From contig NW_003314372.1 in assembly GCF_000143415.4 (NCBI RefSeq), positions 123,985 to 161,416 on the forward strand: 37,432 nucleotides of DNA. Reading direction: 5' to 3'. The position numbers were made by a program, and so were the translations under genes. Under the pieces are notes generated by a model, which was not told where the DNA came from, made no database searches, and worked only from the letters and a program-made list of their open reading frames with translations. The stretch's first letter is position 1. Each line of letters opens with the position of its first letter. This DNA comes from Selaginella moellendorffii (lineage: Eukaryota > Streptophyta > Lycopodiopsida > Selaginellales > Selaginellaceae). Shown piece by piece: positions 9,414-19,939 of the stretch.

Positions 9414-11787
9414 CCTGGCACTGAGCAAAGCCCTCTTTCGTCGTCGAGAATCTTGGCGAACGGGAGCTACATTGTCCGCGGGAGCGCCAGATCTAGCAGC
9501 GCGAAGACCCTAATTCCCTGGCAAGGCCCCGCCGATGGAAATGTGGCCTCGCCACGATCAAGAACCGAGGCACGGAGCGCAAGAAAAAAATCTCCGGCGC
9601 GTGTGAAAGAATCTCTCGATCATGGAATCCCTTCGCCTGTTACAACAATGCCAGTGCCAGTGCCAAGGAATCCCCCTCTAGCTGCGCGCTAGCTTAGGAA
9701 ATCTAGCTGGAGGAGCTCGATCGAACCAGTGACGAAGAACCCTAACACTTCATAGCTTTGTTTTGTTCCTAGCTCAAAGGAGCTCTGTTGTGCCATTGCT
9801 GTCCTCCACTCCAAAATACGCGAGATGGGCGCTCGCCTCTCTGCGAAATCTCGCAGACCCATTACAGCTCTGTGGTTTCCTGGCGCTCTCTCGCGACACC
9901 CGGCCAGATTCTCGGCAGAGCCCTTTTTTATTCTTCTCTCTTTCTTCCCCGAGCTTGCAATTCCCTACGATCTTTGGAGTGAAGCAAACGCTGGCCCTGG
10001 TTGGTCTCGCAAATCAATCACCCTGGATGGATAGATCGCCCATCGATCAATCCATCTATGAATGCTGCTTGCCACGGCGCGAGAGAGAAAGGGAGAAACA
10101 CGAAAGGGGCTTTGCGCTCGCTCGCATTCTTTCTCGCAAATTGGCAGTCTTTGCATTGAATGAGACGAGACACCAGCCAAATTTTACGCTATCGATCGAT
10201 CGATTCCTCCCGGTTGGTGGATTAGCGAGAAAAAGAGTGTGAAAAGGAGGAAGAACAGCGCTGTAGCAGCAATCGCTTTCGCTGCTACTCTTTACAAAAT
10301 TTCGTCGCTGGGCTGTCCAGTGTTTACCCCCCCAATGCCAAATTTTCCTCGCTCCTCTGTTAACTCCCAGTCTGGAGAACTCCTTTTCACGGATTAAACT
10401 CGTGTTCTTCGCAATGTTTACATTTACCCCGTGTCGGCACCACACCAATTTTAATCCCCAATCATCTGGAGAGCCTTTGTCTCCTAGCAGCAGTACCAAA
10501 TTTCCTCTTTTTCTTTTTCTTTAGAAAAAGAAGAAAATATTCGAAAAGAATCTCTCCGATTCATTTAACGAATTGCTGCAAAAAAAAAAAAGGAAAAGCG
10601 GTCTTCGAGAGAAAAATCTGGTGGAAGAGTGAAGGAACCATACGAGTATGATTGTCAAATTCGTTGCCTGCTGGTTTGGTGTTTGATCCAAAGACCAGCA
10701 AACATTTCTTCACTTGTTTATAGCTCTCACAGCTCACGGTGATGATTCATGGTTCCTTTCTTATTTCCTGCGATTAAAAATTCGCACCAACGTTACTATC
10801 AAAACTTTCGTTTGGGGAGTCAAATCCAAATCGCGAAGCAAACAAGCATGAGGCCATACATCTCAACACCCCGGCGGTAACGCTACCCCAGTACGAAGCG
10901 AGAAAGACTGAAAGAGAAGAGATAGCGAGAGCTGCGATGGCTACGTCTCTCTAAAGTCACGAGGAAAGACGACTATAACAAAAATAAATGGAGAGATCGT
11001 AACGAAGAGGACGCAGAGAGGCTTCCAAACAAATCCACTGAAACCACTCAAACATCATCCCGGCCTAGCTAGCTACGGACCTGATCGATCACAAAGAAGC
11101 AAAGCCAAGCAAAGTTTCTAGGACACGGACGGGCACACGCAATCCAGCACTCAGCTTTCACTCACGCCTGCCATGGAATCCATGCATTTCAACAACCTCA
11201 GAAGCTTCAAGTCGGTTTTCTTAAAGCCAACGAGCTCATGAGCGGCCTGAGAGTAAGATCTGACGCTACCTATCCAACTACGAGCGGAACAAACTACACG
11301 AATCCATGAATACCATACACTACTGAGTGTACAAACCCAGAAATATATAAAAAAAAAACTTACCAAACGAGAGGCATAGCTGTGCAGGCAAAGCAAGAAC
11401 TAGTCACTCTATCACGATCCATCACGAACAAAAATCAAACGAGCTAAGAAAAGAGGGGAAAAAAGGATCTCCCGCTAACTTGCAAATCAAGCATCTACCT
11501 GAAGCAAGGCACAAAAAAGCAGCACAAACTACACGAATCCATACCATACACACCTGAGAGTACAAGCCCAGGAAAAACAAAGAAAAAGGCAAAAACTAAT
11601 CGCTCCATCACAAACAAAACTCAAACACCACTAAGCTATGAAAAGAGGGGAAAAAAGAAGAATCTCTTGCTAACTTGCAAAATAATCCAAGCCTAGGCAC
11701 ACAGGGAGCCTCAAACGAATATAAAAATTCAAGCAACACAAGCGCGAAAAGATTGATGCGAAGAATCGAGCGTACCTGATCGAAATA
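9414..11787. other. Long stretch without a convincing gene
   Basis: The part next to 9,413 must contain the promoter and 5' UTR of the coiled-coil gene. Open frames here (for example 9,763-10,242 on plus and 10,056-10,499 on minus) are rich in Ser/Arg and Leu, lack any recognisable domain and look compositional. Most of 10,500-11,780 is A-rich on the plus strand and could be 3' UTR of the small minus-strand gene ending at 11,788: a good donor (GATCAG|GTACGC, minus strand) lies 15 bases after its stop codon. It contains the diverged tandem duplication listed separately. No tRNA or known small RNA was recognised. Confidence 0.4.
11287..11692. repeat. Imperfect tandem duplication, two copies of about 170-205 bp
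   Basis: Copy A (about 11,287-11,492) and copy B (about 11,522-11,692) share the same order of blocks: ACAAACTACACGAATCCAT, then ACCATACAC, GAGTACAA (GTGTACAA in copy A), AAAGAGGGGAAAAAAG and CTAACTTGCAAA. Copy A carries extra sequence in the middle (about 11,355-11,395). Divergence is visible throughout, so the duplication is not recent. Confidence 0.65.
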
Positions 11788-11987
11788 TCACGCCGGAGTA
11801 GCAGCATTTGGCTTTGGCTTTGGAGGCGGCGGCGGAGGCGGCGGCGGAGGCGGCGTCTGCGATCACCAAAATCCCGACTAGAACCAGCTAAAATCGACTA
11901 GAAATTTCTTACTCTTGTGAGCGCCAATCCAGCAATTGCGATGACGCAGCCGGCGGTGCCAAGCATGAGCTGCGTCTTGTTCACCAT
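11788..11987 (-). CDS. Small hydrophobic/poly-proline peptide, 47 aa, two exons
   Basis: Two exons on the minus strand, 11987-11913 and 11856-11788, with a 56 nt intron (donor GTAAGA, acceptor ATCGCAG), encode 47 residues. Residues 1-25 form a hydrophobic segment (LMLGTAGCVIAIAGLAL) that could be a signal anchor or single membrane span. The second exon gives eleven consecutive prolines followed by KPKPNAATPA and TGA. The short intron suits the style of the other genes in this window. The gene is divergent from the SNARE gene, with 353 bases between the ATGs. I do not recognise the family. The GGCGGCGGA-rich exon could be a chance open frame, but the consistent splice junctions argue for a real gene. 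Confidence 0.45.
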
Positions 11988-12340
11988 CGCTCCTCTCCCT
12001 CGCCTAGAACCCTAAACCAGGGTTTATCTCTAAACATCAGGTTTAACAAGCTATTACCACGTGGACGGCCGAGATTTCTCGGCGCCAAGTTCTCGAAGTT
12101 TAAATTGTGCCTTACAACTGCCCTATATTTCGAGCATTTTCATCTCCTGGGGAGACGAAGCAGCGGCGGCGGGCGAGCACCTCATCGATCGACGCGTTGG
12201 AATGCTAGATCATTCGATCGCCAGGTATAGGCGACTATAAAACCCTAGGCTGCCGGCGCGAGATCTGGCGAGCAGGGTTCTCGAGAGTCGCCGTTGTGAA
12301 TTGTGAGGATCGCTGGTCGGAATAAGCAGGGATTCTCACC
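11988..12340. promoter_or_regulatory. Shared divergent promoter region (small gene and SNARE gene)
   Basis: This 353-base region between divergent start codons has a TATA-type element (TATAAAA, 12236-12242) about 100 bases before the SNARE ATG, followed directly by CCCTAGG. On the other side AACCCTAAACCAGGGTT (about 12,009-12,025) carries a telo-box-like motif close to the small gene's start. The motifs are read from sequence; their use as promoter elements is inferred. Confidence 0.45.
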
Positions 12341-13215
12341 ATGGCGGGGCTGATCTACAGTTTTGTGTCGAGAGGCAATGTGGTTCTGGCGGAGTTCACG
12401 GCATTCTCTGGAAATTTTAGCACCATCGCTGTCCAGTGCCTCCAGAAGCTCCCCGCCAACAACAACAGATTCACCTATACTTGCGATCGTCATACTTTCA
12501 ATTACTTGATTGAGGAGGGATTCAGTAAGTAGCATTTTCTCCATTCTTCTTTAGCTCATGGGTTTTTTCTTTGCAGCTTATATGGTTGTAGCAGACGAGG
12601 ACTATGGGAGACAAGTACCTTTCGCGTTTCTTGAACGGGTTAAGGAAGACTTTAGGCGAAGATATGTTGGAGGAAGAGCGGAGACTGCCGTTGCTCACAG
12701 TTTGGACAGAGAATTTGGGTAACATGAACTCTTACATGGCTTGCTCAATCTGTACCTTGTGTTTTAGGCCCAAGCTCAAAGAACACATGGAATACTGCGC
12801 AGATCATCCAGAAGAAATGAACAAGATTGCCAGAATCAAACAGCAGGTTTCCGAAGTGAAAGGGATCATGATGGATAACATTGAAAAGGTGCACTATAGA
12901 GTTTCTAAAAGAAATTCGGTTCTTCAACTTTGGTTTTCCAGGTGCTCGAGAGGGGGGAGAAAATCGAGCTTCTGGTTGATAAGACGGAAAACCTACGGTT
13001 TCAGGTACAATGCTTTGTAACGTAAGAACGAAAATCAGTGTAACGCTACCTTCGATGGCAAACTGCAGGCCGACAACTTCCAACGGCAAGGCAGGCAGCT
13101 AAGGCGCAAGATGTGGCTGCAGAATATGAAAATGAAGCTCATAGTTCTTGCGATTGTCCTTTTCGTCATCGTAGTCATATGGCTTGCAATATGCCATGGG
13201 TTCAGCTGTAAGTAG
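12341..13215 (+). CDS. Longin-domain R-SNARE, VAMP72 family
   Basis: Five exons, 12341-12524, 12577-12718, 12768-12888, 12942-13004 and 13069-13215, total 657 nt and give 218 residues, the usual length of plant VAMP72 proteins. Order of parts: longin domain (about 1-110, starting [19 protein letters not shown]), R-SNARE helix (about 125-185), C-terminal membrane anchor (about 194-211, [18 protein letters not shown]) and a short tail. The zero-layer arginine is R153 in [15 protein letters not shown]. The protein should sit on secretory vesicles or endosomes and pair with Q-SNAREs at the plasma membrane or late endosome. All introns are 49-64 nt and GT-AG. It converges on the PPR gene, only 94 bases apart. 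Confidence 0.94.
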
Positions 13216-13309
13216 GTGAAACTTGGTCAATCACAGGTTTGGCTGGTAGTATACAGAGAGTTTTAGATTAGTTTCTCGACCAGGCTGAGCAAGTTTCGTG
13301 ATGAGACTT

Positions 13310-15298
13310 TCAGGATCGAGACATGTACAATCTTTGATCAGCATGGAGGTGGGAGAGAGCTACATAAGCAGAATGATCGAAGGGATCCAGCTGCAGAACA
13401 CGTCTGGCTGCCTCGGATCCTCGTTCTTTGTCGTGGTGAGTTCTGCAAGCACCAAGAAACGCCATCCGAACGGATTGGTCGGGTGGAAACGGCATGGATG
13501 TGGTAACTTTCTCGGCTATATCAAGACGACCAGCTCTGCCCAGCAGATCGATCAAACACGAGTAATGCTGCGAATTGCACATAAGTTGGTAGTCACATTT
13601 CATCCCTGCAAAGTACTGACAACCTTGACTGACCAGGCCACCGTGAGCACAAGCAGACAACACGGCATTCAACGTGATTCCATCGGGCTTGAAGCCACCG
13701 TCCTGCTGCATTTCCCAGAAGAGCTTCAGTGCTCTCTCAGAATTTCCGTTCTGAGCGTTTGCCGCAATGTAAACGTTACACAGCACCAGGTTCTTCACTG
13801 CCACAGCATTGTAGGCCCGTTTCGCCTGCTTCAGGTTGCCACAACCACTGTACATCTCAACCAAAGCAGCAGCAACGTCCACCTCGCTCTGGAATCCAGA
13901 AGCCACAATCTGGGAATGAATCCAAAGGCCATCGCTTAGACTCCTACAGGAACTTAGCAGCTCCAGGAACGTTACTTGGTTGGCACGAACTCCAGAATGA
14001 AGCAGTCTCCGGAAAACTACCAGAGCGTCTTGGAACTGAGCTCGCTGGGAGAAGGCCGCGATCAGAGCAGTACAGGAAATAACATCCGGAGAGCTGATAG
14101 AGCCGAAGACTTTTCTCGCTCCTTCAACGTCACCACACTTTCCATAGAAGCTGACGAGCGCATTCGTGACTTGGAGGCTCGACTGGTAGCCGCTCTCGGC
14201 AATGCAATTCAAGACGAGCTGGTAAAACGGAGGAACTGGAGGATCGACAAGGTTTTTCTCCATGGAGCTAAGGATGGACAAAAAGGTGGCTCTGTCCGGT
14301 CTCCTCCCTTCGGCCATCATCTCCATGAACAGCGACGCCACTCGAGGAGCTTCTCCTTCCTCCGCAGCAGCGTTGATCATCACGTTCCAAGAGATTTCGT
14401 CTCTCTCAGCCATGGATTGGAAGACTCTCGCCGCTGCAGCAAGATCACCACACCGAGCAAGCATTCCAACGCAGGCATTGGCAACAACAGTCACCGCTCC
14501 AAATCCGGACCCGACGATCTGCTCGTGGATCAACTTCGCAGCACGAAGATCTTTACTACCAGAGAAGAGCACTAGCGTCGAGCTAAAGGTGATCTCGTTT
14601 GGCCTCACACCTTCCAGCTGCATCGATCGAAACAGCCGCATTGCCTCGGCGAGCTCCCCCAACCTGGCAGACGCTGCGATCATCACAGTCCAGGACACAA
14701 CGTTTCTTTCGGGCATCCTCTCGAAGACTTTCCAGCAGCTTCGAAGATCCAGCCTCTTGCTATACATGCTCATCAGCGCGTTGGCAACGATTAGTTCCTG
14801 TTCCAGGCCACTCTCGACGATCCATCCGTGGACGCAAGTTGCCAGTTCCTGCGATTCATCTAGAGCGAGAGCGCCCAGCATCGCGACGAAGCTCACGGCG
14901 TCCGGGATCACTCCCTCGAGCAGCAGGCAGCGGAAGAGATAGATGGCCTGGTGGAAATCTCCGGAGTGGACGTAAGCGCTGATGATCGCGGTCCAGGCAA
15001 GCTTGCCTCGAGCCGGCATTGTGTCGAGCACTCTGCGCGCGTCGGCGAGGCTGCCGCATTTGAGATACATCTGGACGAGCTGGTTTCCAAGGTGGTGGTC
15101 GCGATCCAGCCCGGAGCTGACGATCCGCGAGTGGATCATCCGGGCGGTGGCGAGATCTCGCGTGGTGGAGCTGCATTCTCGCATGAGATTCGCGAGGAGT
15201 GATCGAGGGGGAAGAACTTTTGGTGGAGATGGGAGTGACTCGCTACTAAAGAAGGCCTTGAAGAGGAAGTGGGTGTTTCCAAGAGAGTTCTTTCTCAT
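13310..15298 (-). CDS. Pentatricopeptide repeat protein, PLS class with short E region
   Basis: Intronless frame of 662 residues from ATG 15298. Repeated PPR helices run through most of it, for example LVQMYLKCGSLADARRVLD, NALMSMYSKRLDLRSCWKVF, NVVSWTVMIAASARLGELAEAMRLF and ALVEMYSGCGNLKQAKRAY, in the P-L-S spacing of plant RNA-editing PPRs. The C-terminus has the start of an E region (CLIDLLGRAGRLDIAEK, RVLQLDPFDHSAYVALSHLHA) but stops there, with no complete E+ or DYW deaminase domain. The N-terminus (MRKNSLGNTHFLFKAFFSSES) is Arg/Ser/Phe-rich with few acids and fits an organelle transit peptide. Expected role: organelle RNA binding, probably site-specific C-to-U editing or processing together with a separate deaminase. 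A fragment of this gene recurs at 20.2-20.8 kb. Confidence 0.9.
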   Translation of the reverse strand: MRKNSLGNTHFLFKAFFSSESLPSPPKVLPPRSLLANLMRECSSTTRDLATARMIHSRIVSSGLDRDHHLGNQLVQMYLKCGSLADARRVLDTMPARGKLAWTAIISAYVHSGDFHQAIYLFRCLLLEGVIPDAVSFVAMLGALALDESQELATCVHGWIVESGLEQELIVANALMSMYSKRLDLRSCWKVFERMPERNVVSWTVMIAASARLGELAEAMRLFRSMQLEGVRPNEITFSSTLVLFSGSKDLRAAKLIHEQIVGSGFGAVTVVANACVGMLARCGDLAAAARVFQSMAERDEISWNVMINAAAEEGEAPRVASLFMEMMAEGRRPDRATFLSILSSMEKNLVDPPVPPFYQLVLNCIAESGYQSSLQVTNALVSFYGKCGDVEGARKVFGSISSPDVISCTALIAAFSQRAQFQDALVVFRRLLHSGVRANQVTFLELLSSCRSLSDGLWIHSQIVASGFQSEVDVAAALVEMYSGCGNLKQAKRAYNAVAVKNLVLCNVYIAANAQNGNSERALKLFWEMQQDGGFKPDGITLNAVLSACAHGGLVSQGCQYFAGMKCDYQLMCNSQHYSCLIDLLGRAGRLDIAEKVTTSMPFPPDQSVRMAFLGACRTHHDKERGSEAARRVLQLDPFDHSAYVALSHLHADQRLYMSRS

Positions 15299-15363
15299 GG
15301 TTTGCTGGAGTGAAAGTCATACCAAACACTCCATGGAATGAAAATACAAAACTAATTAGACTT

Positions 15364-15717
15364 TCAGAACTGGAGGTAGCGTCCATGGCTACTCCTGGGA
15401 CCAGCCTGCAGAAACGGGTTCGGAGTAACACTCTGTATCCTTGGAAACTGTCTTTGCAACTCCGGCACGATGCTCTGCATGAAATCCGCATCCAAAAGCT
15501 TGTCCAGAAGCAAAACAGCATCATCTGCCACACTGCTACCGACCATCTCGGCTGTCACTACGATCTTGACAGGCCGCTTGAAACCAGTTCTCGTGTTGAT
15601 CTGTTCCATGCTGCCAAAGTCAATGCGGTATGAATCTCCTGAAGGGTGGGAGCTGGAAACGAGAAGACCTTGGAGCCGGATTTCTTCGCAGCCATGATCT
15701 TTGAAGATAAGTTGGAA
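15364..15717 (-). CDS. Unrecognised reading frame, possible terminal exon
   Basis: The minus-strand frame is open from just after an in-frame TAA (15718-15720) to a TGA at 15364-15366, 117 codons in all. It has balanced amino-acid use: CEEIRLQGLLVSSS, YRIDFGSMEQINTRTGF, VKIVVTAEMV, then an acidic helix-like DDAVLLLDKLLDADFM. The first ATG in frame is at 15609 (81 residues), but the good composition before it suggests an exon entered by splicing, for example after CTTCAAAG near 15,698. I do not recognise the family and found no upstream exon. It could also be a fragment of a larger gene. It lies 65 bases upstream of the PPR start on the same strand. Confidence 0.35.
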   Translation of the reverse strand, partial: FQLIFKDHGCEEIRLQGLLVSSSHPSGDSYRIDFGSMEQINTRTGFKRPVKIVVTAEMVGSSVADDAVLLLDKLLDADFMQSIVPELQRQFPRIQSVTPNPFLQAGPRSSHGRYLQF

Positions 15718-15894
15718 TTATATTCCTGCCAACGGATCATATATTTAGGAGGGTCATCTTTGATGCCTTGAAAGATCAGCCAAGATTTTGATCATTTTTC
15801 ACAATCAGCATATTCTATCATTTAGGGTGTACGAATTGCTCTTCACTATTGACTCTACACTCCAAAGCAATACATGCGCTTTCAACAGCTATCC

Positions 15895-17650
15895 TCATTC
15901 CCTTGGTAGAACGCAAAGAATTTTCTTGCGTCTAAAATGCACGTACCTTGGATAGCCACAACGTTTGAAGCTGAAAGCACTTGCTTGAATAACTCTCCCT
16001 TCTTTTTCTCCCACAGACGAACGCCACATCATTGTGGAAAAAACTTCTTTCAAAGCCAAGGCCATAGAAGCATTTGCAGGCCTTGTGTTCAGCAATGCTT
16101 CCTTGACAGCTTTCCCCTTTCTGAAGCTGACACTCCCTGGCATGTCGCCAAGATTCAGGAACAAGCTGGTGTATAGTACCTGGAGCTCTGGTGCTATCCC
16201 GAAAAAATCTCTAGAACACTTTGCAAATTCTACATGACTGCCCCCAAAGACTGACTTGCAGCAGGCTGAAAGTGTCACCCGTGAAGCCCAATAGGATCAG
16301 GTCGACTCCCCCCTTCGGGCAGATGATTCCAACACCCGCCTTTCCCAGTGCAAACATTTGCTCCTTCTTGGTATGTCGAGCTTTTTAAACTGCAAGCACA
16401 AGAACTTCCCTTTCGCCACCTTTTCCCAACGCTTCCGCTGAGAAACATCCTCTTTGCAAAGAAGCGTCTTCCCGCAAAGGCTGCCACACAACTCCTCTAG
16501 AGTGAAGTTCACTGCAAGTAACAGCAGCAGTCGTGCCACAAGCTCCCCTTTGCAACCAGCATCGATCCAACCTTTCTGGAGCCCGTCATGAATGTTCCAA
16601 ACAAATCTTCCATTCGGCGGCTGTCTCCGCAAAACAAGAGCTGCAGCCGCTGCAACTGCTGGCCCCACGGCCCAATCCGTCCAGACACGCCGCAGGTCCG
16701 AGATGGACTCGACGGTAAGCAAATGGCTGGCAACCATGCGAGAGACAATGCTGGCCTGCGGGTTAATGTTGATGCACACCGACGGCCAACTTGGCCTCTG
16801 TTGATATCGTACCATTATGATGAAACTTATTAGATGTTCCAGTACCACCAAGGAGCTTCTCCACAGCAAGGACCTGTACCCGACTTCCGCAAGCCTTGTA
16901 CATTGCTGCCCACAACGGACGGACGTATGCAAAGAGACGACCCGAATCTGTGACTTGATCGAGCGAAAGGCTGCCTGTTTCCGGTGGCGAGCGCGCCGCA
17001 AACATGCAGTAGAGAGGATGTGCAACGAGCGCTCCTTCTGCACCGACACGGTCGCCGGGATGAGCCTCTGGACCAGGAGCTAAGCTGTTGATAATACTGC
17101 TGCAGGTGTCGATGAAGATAGCAGCCACATCTCCTTTGTCTGGCAGAACCCTGGTGGCTCTTGTGGCAGGCACGACGGCGTCGAAAGCTCCTTCATATTG
17201 GCCGTGAGCAAACCATCGGGCTTCGTCATGACAAGCAAAACCTTGGGCTTCCCCAGATGGAGACTCTGGCAAGTCCTTGAGTTTGTTGCGAATCCTCGTT
17301 CTACTTCCCGCAAGTGGCAGCTTCTCTTCCCATTCGTCCCAAACGTTGGATTCCTTTCCATGGAAGCGCAAGAGAACCGACAGGAGCTTCCCGGTCGTGT
17401 TTCCGTCGCTCCAAGCATCCGCTCCTCCAGGAATGCTTCCAACTTCATCTTCATCTCCACGGCTGTGCGATTCGAAGTAGTCCATGCAAAAGAGCATGAA
17501 CCTGCTTTGCAACACAAGCAATGTCCCCGAGCAGAGTAAGGTGACAGTGCTGTCATAGAAGAAATCGGGAATGGAGGGTATGTGGAGCCAGAGGCCAGCA
17601 GTAAACCATGAACACACCCCGAGTCACAAGCTCACACGTAGTGCTCGACT
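15895..17650 (-). pseudogene. Decayed copy of the P-loop NTPase (Crinkler/RHS-like) gene
   Basis: The minus strand holds a diverged, broken relative of the plus-strand gene at 20.9-23.4 kb. Matching blocks in order: FFYDSTVTLLCSG and SRFMLFCMDYFES (17,560-17,460), DEARWFA (about 17,220), GRLFAYVRPLWAAMYK (about 16,930), ININPQASIVSRMVASHLL (about 16,760), LEELCGSLCGKTL (about 16,480) and KCSRDFFGIAPELQ (about 16,210). The frame changes at least after FES (near 17,460) and near 16,790, where a few bases are missing relative to the other copy, and a stop falls at 16,297-16,299. The 5' part, including the clear P-loop, is missing or unrecognisable beyond about 17,650. Amino-acid divergence from the other copy is high, so the duplication is old. 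Confidence 0.75.
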
Positions 17651-17982
17651 TTCACAGTTTGATACCTTTGTTGGAATCCTTCCTTCAAAATGTAAACACA
17701 AGACTAATCTTATTCATTATAATAAACTAGAATATACTAGGAAGTTTTTGTTTATAAATTATAAATATAAGATTAATATAAATGAATAAAAATTGATAAA
17801 TAGTAGAATATTTTAGAATATTCAAGTATATTTTACCCAAATTCCTAGAAATTTCCTTAAGCAAATATATAAATAGTGCTTGGAAATAGGTATAATAATT
17901 AGGGTATAAACTCCTGCTTATATATATGGCTGGACTATATTTAGTCTCAAATGGATATATTATACTACTATAATTAGTATAT

Positions 17983-18052
<70 letters not shown>

Positions 18053-18139
18053 CAAACCTTACACTATCCTCCCCTTTATAAGATAAAATAATAATGATAA
18101 TAAGTTAGGTGGAACATTTGACATTTGGAGCTTTTATTA
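17651..18139. other. AT-rich spacer with (AT)n microsatellite
   Basis: No gene is visible. Composition changes sharply here from the GC-rich gene block to AT-rich DNA. An uninterrupted AT dinucleotide tract runs at about 17,985-18,048, just outside the left arm of the foldback. Confidence 0.6.
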
Positions 18140-18636
18140 AATGATTATAAACTACTACAAAAACTTAATTAAATTTAGGTTATACATATATACATGTATT
18201 ATCATACTAATTATAGTAGTATAGTATATAGACCGTCCATTTAACCTCAAATTTTTATTTTGTCCTGGTTTTATTTTGATCAAACCAAAGCTCAAACTCA
18301 ATGGGATATCTTCAACACTCATATTGATGGAGATTAGAAGCACTGTAATTTGTCTTTAGAAGGCAGAATTTTGGCAGTACTTTGTTTAGTGTTTAGGATT
18401 ATACTTTTAGTTTTATTCCTTCATTATTTTTTAGATATAGATTTATGTTATTTTTTCTCAAGATCTAAAATTATAGCTATCAAATTTCTCAATCGCTATT
18501 ACATTCACTTTTTTTGCCATGCCACACCATCATTGATAAGGAGCATATAAATTGAGGTTATTGATGTTGTTTTGTTATATTGAGTTTTTAGTGTTATAGG
18601 GCATGATTATATGAATGTTGCACACATTCTTAGTGT

Positions 18637-18904
18637 GTTGCCATCTCCAGCTTGTATAAAACGTGATTATATTGTGTCTTTTGTTTTTGGTATTATCTTC
18701 CATTAATGTAAAACATGATCATAACATCAATTGGAAAGTTACAAATGATGTAATCTAGTTTTTAAAGAATGTTGCTGTCTCCAACTTGTATAGAACATGA
18801 TTACATTGTGTCTCTTGTTTTTGGTATTATCTTCTATTGATGTAGAACATTATCATAACATCAATTGAAAAGTTATAAATGATATAATCTAGTTTTTAAA
18901 GAAT
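18637..18904. repeat. Tandem duplication of about 135 bp in the left foldback arm
   Basis: Unit 1 (18,637-18,770) and unit 2 (18,771-18,904) share TTGTTTTTGGTATTATCTTC, CATAACATCAATTG and AATCTAGTTTTTAAAGAAT in the same order. The right arm holds only one matching unit, so the duplication followed formation of the inverted repeat. Confidence 0.65.
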
Positions 18905-19689
18905 CTTTAACCTCACTATCCATATTATACTTTTGAAACCCCCCCAAAAGGTGGCTCAAACCAAGAAATAAAAAAAAGTTGAGAAAGAGTAAAAGGTAAA
19001 GAGAATAGATCAAATAGCAAATTGAAAAATTGACACTTACAATGTGAAATCTTTAACACATTTTCAAATATATCTTCATAATAATTAAGCTTCTCATCAC
19101 ATTTTAAATTCATTTGAGCTTCTAAACATCATCTTCCCATAAACTTTATCCTTGAACATTCTTTAAAAATTAGATTACATAATTTATAACTTTCCAAATA
19201 ATCATGTTCTACATCAATGAAAGTAATACCAAAAACAAAAGACACAATGTAATCATGTTTTATATAAGCTGGAGATAGCAACACACCAAGGATGAGTGCA
19301 ACATTAATATAATCATGCTCTACAACACTAAAAACTCAATATAACAAAATAACATCAATAACCTCAATTTATATACTCTTTATCAATGATGGTGTGGCAT
19401 GGCAAAAAAATTGAATGTAATAGAGATTTAGAAATTTGATAGCTGTAATTTTAGATCTTGAGAAAAACTAACACAAATCTAGATCTAAAAAAGAATGAAG
19501 GAATAAAAATAAAAGTATAATCCTAAACACTAAACAAAGTACTGCCAAAATTCTGCCTTCTAAAGACAAATTACAATGCTTCTAATCTCCACCAATATGA
19601 GTGTTAGAGATATAGAAATAAGTATGCTAATTGAGGTTAAATGGACGGTCTATATACTATACTACTATAATTAGTATGGTAATACATAC

Positions 19690-19799
<110 letters not shown>

Positions 19800-19939
19800 A
19801 ACCCAAATTTAATTAAACAACTATAAAAAAATGTCTTCAACTATTTTAGCATCAAAGTTTGTTTTCTATTTTAATAGCAATTTTAAGTGGCTATACACTT
19901 GTATATAAATAATAAACATGCAGAAGTGTGTTATCAATT

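Noticed and set aside
9763-10242. Plus-strand frame of 159 codons
   Set aside because: No recognisable domain, overlaps another equally long minus-strand frame, and composition explains it.
10056-10499. Minus-strand frame of 147 codons
   Set aside because: No domain or splice context; shadow of the same GC-rich upstream region.
11151-11396. Minus-strand frame of 81 codons next to the tandem duplication
   Set aside because: Cys/Ser/Phe-rich with no family resemblance, and its frame is broken in the second duplicate.
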